Source: Clostridiales bacterium (GTDB lineage Bacteria > Bacillota > Clostridia > Peptostreptococcales > Anaerovoracaceae). From it: a DNA stretch of 38,120 nt. The DNA is taken from positions 1-38,120 of the forward strand of contig JAAYIA010000027.1 of NCBI GenBank assembly GCA_012735145.1, read 5' to 3'. Below the pieces are notes generated by a model, which had not been told where the DNA came from, ran no database searches, and saw only the letters and a program-made list of their open reading frames with translations. A program made the translations under genes and the position numbers. Every line of letters begins with the position of its first letter. The first letter of the stretch is position 1. Below, piece after piece: positions 30,345 through 38,120 of the stretch.

Positions 30345-30940
30345 TGTGTGAAGACTATAAGAAGCTTAAAATTAGCCAGGCAATCGTCGTAGAAGGAAGA
30401 GATGATGTCGATGCTGTATCTCAAGCATGTGATGCCCTTATAATACCAACCCATGGCTTTGGCATAACCTCTGAAACCCTGGAAGTTATCAAAAAGGCAT
30501 ATGAGGAAAAAGGAATTATTATACTTACCGATCCGGATTCTGCCGGAGAGGAAATCAGGAAGAAATTGACTGAGAGATTCCCAAAAGCTTTACAGGCCTA
30601 TGTGCAACGAGAAGACGCTCTTGCAGGGAAAGATATAGGGGTTGAGAATTCCAATAAAGAAATAATTATCGAATCGATTATTAAGGCTATAGATATGGCA
30701 GTAAGGCTTACAACTCAAGAATTACCGGTGATGCATCACGTTACTATGAATGATTTGGTTGTCTTGGGACTGGCAGGAGAGGAATACTCATCCAAGTTAA
30801 GAAGCAAGGTTTGCGGAAGGCTTGGAATAGGATATGGAAATACAAAAACTATGTTAAAGAAGCTGAGAGGCTTCGGAATCGGAAAGGATGAGCTTGAAGA
30901 AGCAGTCAGGGAAAGCAAAAAAAGAGAAGACTTTCGATAA
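30344..30940 (+). CDS. rnmV: Ribonuclease M5
   Basis: QAIVVEGRDDVDAV Toprim, ILTDPDSAGEEIRKKL; neighbour of rsmA. Confidence 0.93.
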   Translation: MCEDYKKLKISQAIVVEGRDDVDAVSQACDALIIPTHGFGITSETLEVIKKAYEEKGIIILTDPDSAGEEIRKKLTERFPKALQAYVQREDALAGKDIGVENSNKEIIIESIIKAIDMAVRLTTQELPVMHHVTMNDLVVLGLAGEEYSSKLRSKVCGRLGIGYGNTKTMLKKLRGFGIGKDELEEAVRESKKREDFR

Positions 30941-31790
30941 GTCCGGAAGAGCGAAAACAAATAGATTGTCGGGAAGTATTAAGCCACAGAAGAGTCTTGG
31001 TCAGAATTTTCTCGTAGACGAAGGCGTGGTTGAGGCTATAATTGAAGGCAGCAATGTCAATCAAAATAGCCTCGTCATTGAGATTGGTCCCGGGACGGGC
31101 GTTTTGACTTGTCCTCTGGCAGACAGGGCAGGCAAAGTAATAGCAATTGAACTCGATGAGAGGATGATATCACCACTGCGAGTAAAAACTTTCAGCTACG
31201 GAAATGTTTCAATAATACACGAAGATATTCTTAAAGTTGATTTGAATAAATTGATAGAAGAAGAACTTCAGGTAGGCAACTTAAACAATGTAAGAGTGGT
31301 TGGTAACCTACCTTACTATATAACAACACCAATTATTATGAAGCTTTTAGAGTCCAATTTAAATGTTGATAGCATAACTGCTATGATGCAAAAGGAAGTT
31401 GGCGATAGAATTGCTGCAGAGCCGGGAACAAAGCTTGCCGGTGCGATAACGTACTCGGTGAATTATTATGCCGAGGTTACGAAAGTTATTGATGTAGAAA
31501 GAGAAAGCTTTTTTCCTATACCAAAAGTGGATTCTGTTGTCCTAAGAATGGATTTGCGTAAAGGAAAAGCTGTTCATGTGACTGATGAAACCTTTTTATT
31601 CAAATGTATTAAAGCAGGGTTTTCTCAGAGAAGAAAAACTCTGCTGAATTCCTTGACCGCCTTAGAAAATTACAAAAAAAATGAAATAGAAAAAGCCCTC
31701 ACGCTTGCGGGGATAGAAAAAAATCGCAGAGCGGAGAGCTTAAGTATGGAGGAATTTGCCTCTTTGGCAAAAGTCCTTCAGGAGGAATAA
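30888..31790 (+). CDS. rsmA: 16S rRNA (adenine1518/1519-N6)-dimethyltransferase
   Basis: KPQKSLGQNFLVDEG, VIEIGPGTGVLTCPLA, VVGNLPYYITTPIIMKLLE, FSQRRKTLLNSL. Confidence 0.96.
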   Translation: MSLKKQSGKAKKEKTFDKSGRAKTNRLSGSIKPQKSLGQNFLVDEGVVEAIIEGSNVNQNSLVIEIGPGTGVLTCPLADRAGKVIAIELDERMISPLRVKTFSYGNVSIIHEDILKVDLNKLIEEELQVGNLNNVRVVGNLPYYITTPIIMKLLESNLNVDSITAMMQKEVGDRIAAEPGTKLAGAITYSVNYYAEVTKVIDVERESFFPIPKVDSVVLRMDLRKGKAVHVTDETFLFKCIKAGFSQRRKTLLNSLTALENYKKNEIEKALTLAGIEKNRRAESLSMEEFASLAKVLQEE

Positions 31791-31791
31791 T

Positions 31792-33891
31792 TTGTTAGAT
31801 AAGATAAAACGCATACCTGCATTGTTTCTTTTGATGCTGAAGAGAATAGGACAAAGACTGAGAAAGGTTTTTCTCAAGATATTTCCGAGAAGAGCAGCAA
31901 AATATTTTGATGCGGATCTTCACGAAGTAAAATATATATTTTTGATGCTGTTGTATGCTTTTGTTATAAATCTTTATATTGAGTGGATAGCAAGACTCAC
32001 GACAGGTTTTTTTGAGGGGTTACTGTGGATGCTTAGGCATCCTCTAATCTTCTCTTATAATATGTTGATTATTTTCTGCACTATGACATTAGCTCTATTA
32101 TTTAAGAGAAGACGATTTGCATGGTTTATGATTTCTCTTGCTTGGATTCTTATTGGAACGGCGAATGGCATTATTAAGTTATCAAGAATGACACCTTTTA
32201 CCCTCTACGATATGCAAAATCTTAAAGATGGACTTACCATTGCAACGACATATTATGCAATCTGGACACTAGTACTAATAGCTGCAGGAATTATAGCCGG
32301 GATTTTCGCAATAGTGCTTATCTTTCTAAGAAGCGAGAAATGGAGAAATATTAAATACTCCAAGAGCATATCTGCGATACTTCTAACAATCATCGTAACC
32401 GCAGGAGCAACCTATGCAGGACTTCAGACGGGAATGATTGGAAGCTTTTTTGCGAATCTTAGTTATGCTTATAGAGATTACGGGGTTCCTTATTGTTTTA
32501 TTGCAACATCTGTAAATTCGGGAATATCCAAACCTCAAGGATACTCCGAGGAAATGATAACCAAAATTTTGAAGGAAAACACCAAAAAAGGAACGCATAC
32601 TCAACTTATCACAGAAAATGATAGTAAAGAACATCCAAATATTATTGTGCTTCAAATGGAATCATTTACCGTCGCACAAGACTACAATCACATTAGCGTT
32701 GATAAGGACCCAACCCCTGTATTCAATGAATTATCTCAAAATTATACTTCTGGATGGTTCAGTGTTCCTGCATGCGGAGCAGGCACTGCGAATACTGAAT
32801 TTGAAGTTTTAACAGGCATAAGCGCAAGATACTTTGGCCCCGGAGAATATCCATATAAGGGTAAGTTAAGAGAGCAGGCACTAGAATCAATGGCTTATGT
32901 CACGAAGAATCATGGATATGTAACGAGTGCACTACATAATCACAGAGCTCTTTTTTATAACAGAAACGAAGTATATGCAAATCTTGGGTTTGATACTTTT
33001 ACCTCAGTTGAGTACATGAATGATGTATCATTTACTCCAACAAATTGGTGTAAGGACGAGGTTCTGACAAAAGAAATAATGGATATAATGACGAGCACAA
33101 AAGAGAGAGATTTTATGCACGTGGTTTCTGTGGAAGGTCACGGTCAATATCCTGCGGAGCAGGTGTTCAAGAATCCTTATACAACTGTGAAGGCAAAAAA
33201 CGATGAAACCAAGTGGAAATATGAGTATTATCTTAATGAGTGCCATGAAATGGATAAATTCATCGGAGATCTTATAGATGAGATAGAGAAAGCCGGAGAA
33301 CCGACGGTGATGTTGATTTATGGTGATCATATACCTGCACTTGATGTAACAGAAGATATTTATGATGCTCCCGATTTGTATAGCACCAGATATGTTATAT
33401 GGGACAATATAGGTCTGAAAAAGACAGACAAAGATATAGCTGCTTATCAGAGCGGAGCAGAGCTTCTAGAAGACGCAGGCTTAGCGAACGAAGGAATTAT
33501 CTTCGATTACCAGCAGACCACAAGTAGTAAGAATAAACAATATCAAAATCAACTTGAAGCTCTTGCCTATGATATGATGTATGGAAAAGAATATGTTTCC
33601 CAAGGTAAGAACTTAGTGAAGCCTACGGATATGAAAATGGGTCATAGGCAGATTCTAATTAAAGATGTTATCAAGATTGGAAACAAGTACTACATTAGGG
33701 GCAAGAATTTTACAGAAAGATCGATAATAAGCATGGATGGAAAGCAATTAAAAACAGTATATCTGTCACCAACGCTTCTTGCACTCAATGAAAAGATCTC
33801 AATCGAAGATGTTAACCTACTCGAGGTCAGCCAAGTAGACAAATCAGAGGACGAAGTACTGACGACGGTAGGAGCAAATGAGGAGCTCTAG
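31792..33891 (+). CDS. LTA synthase family (sulfatase-fold) membrane protein, TTG start
   Basis: Several N-terminal TM segments; IIVLQMESF, GAGTANTEFEVLTG, SVEGHGQYP, LIYGDHIPAL; SD AGGAGGAA overlapping rsmA 3' end. Confidence 0.9.
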   Translation: MLDKIKRIPALFLLMLKRIGQRLRKVFLKIFPRRAAKYFDADLHEVKYIFLMLLYAFVINLYIEWIARLTTGFFEGLLWMLRHPLIFSYNMLIIFCTMTLALLFKRRRFAWFMISLAWILIGTANGIIKLSRMTPFTLYDMQNLKDGLTIATTYYAIWTLVLIAAGIIAGIFAIVLIFLRSEKWRNIKYSKSISAILLTIIVTAGATYAGLQTGMIGSFFANLSYAYRDYGVPYCFIATSVNSGISKPQGYSEEMITKILKENTKKGTHTQLITENDSKEHPNIIVLQMESFTVAQDYNHISVDKDPTPVFNELSQNYTSGWFSVPACGAGTANTEFEVLTGISARYFGPGEYPYKGKLREQALESMAYVTKNHGYVTSALHNHRALFYNRNEVYANLGFDTFTSVEYMNDVSFTPTNWCKDEVLTKEIMDIMTSTKERDFMHVVSVEGHGQYPAEQVFKNPYTTVKAKNDETKWKYEYYLNECHEMDKFIGDLIDEIEKAGEPTVMLIYGDHIPALDVTEDIYDAPDLYSTRYVIWDNIGLKKTDKDIAAYQSGAELLEDAGLANEGIIFDYQQTTSSKNKQYQNQLEALAYDMMYGKEYVSQGKNLVKPTDMKMGHRQILIKDVIKIGNKYYIRGKNFTERSIISMDGKQLKTVYLSPTLLALNEKISIEDVNLLEVSQVDKSEDEVLTTVGANEEL

Positions 33892-33897
33892 ACGATA

Positions 33898-34950
33898 TTA
33901 AAATGCTAGTTTAATAAATTCGCTTAGATGTATAACTTTAAGCGGACGCATTATGCACTCACCTATATCAATAGGGACAAGGATTTGAATAACACCACTC
34001 CTGATTCTTTTATCACGCATAATATAAGGAATTAAATCCTCGAATCGGTAAGGTTCTTCAATATCGAAATCAAATTCTCGCAAGAGATCGGTTATTGCAT
34101 TGTATGTACGAAGAGAGGTATATCCTGCGAATGCACAGGCACGAGTTTCAAGAGCGAGTCCATAAGATACAGCTATTCCATGAGAGATATGGTAATCACT
34201 ATAAGCTTCTATAGCGTGTCCGATAAGATGTCCGAGATTAAGGTATTGCCTAAAAGACTGATCGTTTTCATCCATCTCTATAATGGATTTCTTTATTCTG
34301 ATAGAATGACTAATAACATCAGAGTAGTCGTTATAGATAATAGCCTGACGTAGACTATTAATAATTTCATTACCACTAAGGATACCGTATTTAAGGATTT
34401 CGGCATATCCGTCAAGCTTTGAATTATTGGAAAGCGTGGCCATAACTGCAGGATCACAAATAACTAGGGAAGGGTTTCGTATAGTACCGACTTGGTTCTT
34501 TGCAGTTGGAAGATTGATTGCATTTTTCCCCCCTATAGAGGAATCGACAGCGGCAAGAAGAGTTGTCGGAATTTGAACAAACTGTGTACCACGACGATAA
34601 GTTGAAGCCACAAAACCAGCAAGATCACCGATAACACCTCCGCCAAGAGCGATAATAATATCAGAGGAAGAAAACTCGCTTTTGGCGAGAACCTCAAGAA
34701 GAAAAATATAATTTTCAACATCCTTGGAAAGCTCTCCAGCGGGAAGAACAATATCAACTATTTCATAACCAACCTCTCTCAGAGAATCAGCCAAGGTATT
34801 TAGATACAGACCACCTACATTGGCATCCGTTACGATAAGAGCTTTTTCTCCACCTATTTTGTTGGAAAGCAACTCTCCGGCTAAGGATAGAATATCCTGC
34901 TGTATTATAACCTCGTAAGAACTAGATCCATGAATGGTAATTTTATTCAT
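33898..34950 (-). CDS. aroB: 3-dehydroquinate synthase; start at MNKITIHG, not the long ORF start
   Basis: IIALGGGVIGDLAGFVASTYRRGTQFVQIPTTLLAAVDSSIGGKNAINLPTAKNQVG, NLGHLIGHAIE. Confidence 0.96.
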   Translation of the reverse strand: MNKITIHGSSSYEVIIQQDILSLAGELLSNKIGGEKALIVTDANVGGLYLNTLADSLREVGYEIVDIVLPAGELSKDVENYIFLLEVLAKSEFSSSDIIIALGGGVIGDLAGFVASTYRRGTQFVQIPTTLLAAVDSSIGGKNAINLPTAKNQVGTIRNPSLVICDPAVMATLSNNSKLDGYAEILKYGILSGNEIINSLRQAIIYNDYSDVISHSIRIKKSIIEMDENDQSFRQYLNLGHLIGHAIEAYSDYHISHGIAVSYGLALETRACAFAGYTSLRTYNAITDLLREFDFDIEEPYRFEDLIPYIMRDKRIRSGVIQILVPIDIGECIMRPLKVIHLSEFIKLAF

Positions 34951-35002
34951 TTCGATACACCTTTCTATATTTATCAAAGCCATTTTATCACAGGAGGACA
35001 CA

Positions 35003-36244
35003 ATGTCAGAAGAACTAAAAAGCGAATCTGTCGGAGAACCGATCGATGAGGAAATTATTGAAGAAATTAACGATCCGATTGTTGAGGATATTATTAAAGA
35101 AACAAGAGGAGATAAGGAAAATGAGCAAGATCGTCCAGAAGTTGAAGGAGTTCTTGAAATTGCAGAAGATGGCTTTGGCTTTCTAAGGTTCGACAACTAC
35201 ATAACATCAAATAAAGATATATATGTATCCCCAACTCAAATCAGAAGGTTCGGATTAAGGACGGGAGATATGATACATGGGATTACCAGAAAACCGAACA
35301 GCAATGAGAGATTTGGGGCATTGTTGTATGTTAAAGAGGTCAATGGAATGAATCCGGTAGAGTCTAGAAAGAGACCGTATTTTGACAATTTGACCCCGGT
35401 CTTCCCAAATAAAAAAATTGTTCTTGAGTCCTCCAGCATAGATTTATCAACCAGAATAATGGACCTTGTTGCCCCGATAGGAAGAGGACAAAGAGGATTG
35501 ATAGTGGCCCAACCGAAAGCAGGAAAAACTGTGCTCCTTAAGAAAATTGCTGCAGCAGTCGAGGCGAAATACCCAGATATTGAATTAATTGTATTGCTCG
35601 TGGACGAAAGACCTGAAGAGGTTACGGATATGAAGAGGAGTCTAAAGCGATCCGAAGTTATTTATTCAACATTTGATGAACAGACATCTCAACATATCAA
35701 GGTTGCATCAATGGTAATAGAGAGGGCAAAGAGATTGGCTGAAATGGGCAAGGATGTTATGATTTTGTTAGACTCAATAACAAGATTAGCAAGGGCATAT
35801 AATATGGAAGTACCCTCATCGGGAAGATCCCTATCCGGAGGATTAGATCCGGGAGCTCTTCACCCACCTAAGAGATTTTTTGGCACAGCAAGAAATCTAG
35901 AAGAAGGTGGAAGTGTTACAATATTAGCGACAGCTCTTGTGGATACAGGAAGCCGTATGGATGATGTAATATATGAAGAGTTCAAAAGCACGGGGAATAT
36001 GGAGCTGCACCTTGATAGGCAATTGAGTGAGAGACGCATATTTCCGGCTATTGATTTATATAAATCGGGAACAAGAAGAGAAGACTTGCTGCTATCAAAG
36101 GACGAATATACAGTTATGCATATGCTCCGCCGAGCAATGTCCTCAGGAAGTGTTATGGAGGTTACAGAAGAAATAATAGATAACCTATCGAGCACTAAGA
36201 GCAACAAAGACTTCGTATCATTTATGCTTAAGAAGCTTGGATAG
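35003..36244 (+). CDS. rho: Transcription termination factor Rho; ATG at 35003 preferred (SD AGGAGGA)
   Basis: [77 protein letters not shown]. Confidence 0.97.
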   Translation: MSEELKSESVGEPIDEEIIEEINDPIVEDIIKETRGDKENEQDRPEVEGVLEIAEDGFGFLRFDNYITSNKDIYVSPTQIRRFGLRTGDMIHGITRKPNSNERFGALLYVKEVNGMNPVESRKRPYFDNLTPVFPNKKIVLESSSIDLSTRIMDLVAPIGRGQRGLIVAQPKAGKTVLLKKIAAAVEAKYPDIELIVLLVDERPEEVTDMKRSLKRSEVIYSTFDEQTSQHIKVASMVIERAKRLAEMGKDVMILLDSITRLARAYNMEVPSSGRSLSGGLDPGALHPPKRFFGTARNLEEGGSVTILATALVDTGSRMDDVIYEEFKSTGNMELHLDRQLSERRIFPAIDLYKSGTRREDLLLSKDEYTVMHMLRRAMSSGSVMEVTEEIIDNLSSTKSNKDFVSFMLKKLG

Positions 36245-36300
36245 ATAGTAGTAGTGATATAATTTATTTAGTTTGAATTTAGATAAAGAGAGTCGAATTT

Positions 36301-38120
36301 ATGGCAAAAATAGATTACAACAAAATATTCATTAAAGAAGCATGCCCGACTTCGATTGGAGGTCAGGCGATAATGGAAGGCGTTATGATGCAGGGACCTG
36401 AACGCATTGCTATTGCCATGAGGCTACCTTCGGACGAGCTTTACCTTATGACTAAGAAGAAGCCTTCGGAACCGGCATCTATGAAGATTCCTATTATAAG
36501 AGGAGGAGTTGCTTTCTTCCGTTCTCTTGCGCTTGGAATGTCAACGCTTATGGAGTCAGGAAACATTCTCGAAAAGTATGCATCGGATGAATATGCAGAA
36601 GAACCGGGAAAGGTTGAGCAGTGGATCGACCGAAAATTTGGGTCAAAAACCACTTGGAATCTTATGATGGCTTTGTCTGTGTTGTTTGCTGTCGTCATTA
36701 CAATAGCGGCTTTCATCATATTCCCAACATGGATAGTGAATTTCCTTAAGAGATGGATTACAAACGAGATTGCCCTTAATTTGATGGAGGGGATTCTCAG
36801 AATAATTTTATTTGTTCTGTATGTTGTGGGAATAAGCAAGATGGAAGATATACAAAAGCTGTTCCAATATCATGGTGCAGAGCATAAGACGATACATTGC
36901 TTTGAGAACGGGATTGAGCTTACACCGGCAAATGCCGACCAGTTTACAACACTTCACCCTAGATGCGGAACGAGTTTTTTGATGTTCGTAATGATAATAA
37001 GCTTATTACTGTTCAGTCTTTTGGGATGGCCAAGCCTGCTGTGGAGAATTACATCGAGATTGCTTCTTATACCTGTAATCGCAGGGCTCAGTTACGAGTT
37101 GTTAAAGTGGGCGGGGCGTTCTGATAATAGGGTGGTGAGAGTTCTCAGCTTCCCTGGCATTATGATGCAGAGGCTTACAACGGCTGAACCGAGCAGATAT
37201 CAGATTGAGGTAGCAATTCTCGCACTCAAGGCGGTGCTTCCAGATTCATCGATACCAATTATGGAGGGCTTTGTCGACAAGAGTGGCAAGAGGATAAGAG
37301 ATTTTATTGATGAAGAGGAAATAAGTAAAGAGGATAAAGCAGAAGCTGAGCTCGCCGAGAGCATAAAGATGCTTAAGGGCATGGATGTTATGGATCACAC
37401 ACTGGTAATGCCTGATAAATATTCAGAAAGTGATGCTAAGTATAAGAAGATGGCACAGACGATGTCGATACCGACGCCAAAGAGGTTTACAAGCGATATT
37501 AGGACGGTGGAGAACTCTTTGCGCTGGGGAGAATCCGTCCTTTCGATGATTGAAAATGGCAAAAACGAAGCGATGTTGATAATGAACTATGCAACAGGCT
37601 TGAATAGAAGCCAACTAATTACAAGGGCCAAAGAAATCATGAGAGACGATGATTTCGAAGAATATGAAAGAAGAATACAGGCAAGGTTAGCAGGAACGCC
37701 TCTACAATATATTGTAGGGACACAGGAATTTATGGGTATTCCTTTTCGGGTTAATCCATCCGTTCTAATACCCAGACTTGATACAGAAGTTTTGGTCGAA
37801 AATATAATAAAAATAATTAAAGACAAGAAACTTACATCTCCAACAATACTGGATATGTGTACAGGAAGTGGAGCTATCGGTATTACCCTAGCAAAGAATT
37901 TTCCTGATTCTATTGTGACCTTGACGGACGCTTCGGGAGAAGCCCTCAAAACAGCTGTTGGAAACTCAGGGCTGAATAGGGTCAATAGGCAGTGTAGTTT
38001 CTTGATTGGAGATATGTTCGATGCTCTGCATGACGAGAAAAAGTTTGATGTTATAGTATGCAATCCCCCATATATAGAGACAGCCGTTATTGACTCTTTA
38101 CCGGTTGAAGTTAAAGACCA
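36301..38120 (+). CDS. prmC: Fusion protein DUF1385 (YqhQ-like) + peptide chain release factor methyltransferase PrmC, open at window end; not in the supplied ORF track
   Basis: Manual translation in one frame from ATG 36301 to 38120 with no stop; DUF1385: SIGGQAIMEGVMMQGPE, YHGAEHKTIHCFENG, LHPRCGTSFL; PrmC: RTVENSLRWGES, GTPLQYIVGTQEFMGIPFRVNPSVLIPRLDTEVLVE, LDMCTGSGAIGI, CNPPYIE. Confidence 0.9.
   Translation, partial: MAKIDYNKIFIKEACPTSIGGQAIMEGVMMQGPERIAIAMRLPSDELYLMTKKKPSEPASMKIPIIRGGVAFFRSLALGMSTLMESGNILEKYASDEYAEEPGKVEQWIDRKFGSKTTWNLMMALSVLFAVVITIAAFIIFPTWIVNFLKRWITNEIALNLMEGILRIILFVLYVVGISKMEDIQKLFQYHGAEHKTIHCFENGIELTPANADQFTTLHPRCGTSFLMFVMIISLLLFSLLGWPSLLWRITSRLLLIPVIAGLSYELLKWAGRSDNRVVRVLSFPGIMMQRLTTAEPSRYQIEVAILALKAVLPDSSIPIMEGFVDKSGKRIRDFIDEEEISKEDKAEAELAESIKMLKGMDVMDHTLVMPDKYSESDAKYKKMAQTMSIPTPKRFTSDIRTVENSLRWGESVLSMIENGKNEAMLIMNYATGLNRSQLITRAKEIMRDDDFEEYERRIQARLAGTPLQYIVGTQEFMGIPFRVNPSVLIPRLDTEVLVENIIKIIKDKKLTSPTILDMCTGSGAIGITLAKNFPDSIVTLTDASGEALKTAVGNSGLNRVNRQCSFLIGDMFDALHDEKKFDVIVCNPPYIETAVIDSLPVEVKD

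Noticed and set aside
34951-35196. Long Ser-rich N-terminal extension on the aroB ORF
   Set aside because: Antisense to the rho N-terminus; conserved AroB begins at MNKITIHG with an SD-like AAAGGTG upstream

Overview
This 38.1 kb window is the chromosomal replication-origin region of a low-to-moderate GC Bacillota genome, probably Clostridia (taxonomy is inference). It is mostly conserved housekeeping genes. Left of oriC, mostly on the minus strand: plsC fragment (+), galE, dtd, gyrA, gyrB, recF, two small plus-strand exported/lipoprotein genes, a NagD-type HAD phosphatase, jag, yidC, yidD, rnpA, rpmH. Then oriC. Right of oriC, mostly on the plus strand: dnaA (TTG start), dnaN, a uridine-phosphorylase-family gene, mnmE, mnmG, rsmG, a parS site, parA, parB, a gdpP-like DHH gene, rplI, dnaB, a dnaD-like gene, an M23/LysM/G5 peptidase, ftsB/divIC, rnmV, rsmA, an ltaS-like gene, aroB (-), rho, and a DUF1385-prmC fusion open to the window end. 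No rRNA, tRNA, CRISPR, phage or transposon was seen. Main observations: (1) the last gene, absent from the supplied ORF track, is one uninterrupted frame joining DUF1385 (YqhQ-like) to PrmC; (2) the dnaD-like protein ends in what looks like the Cys-rich N-terminal module of a DnaC/DnaI helicase loader, with no AAA+ domain following; (3) gene order equals the classical Firmicutes order after one inversion around oriC (breakpoints jag|mnmE and dnaN|recF); (4) a three-way-junction-like inverted-repeat element lies between recF and gyrB; (5) the GdpP-like protein has no N-terminal transmembrane helices; (6) oriC has tandem 12-mers, and a near-perfect parS lies next to the rsmG terminator. All domain calls come from reading motifs by eye; no database search was run.
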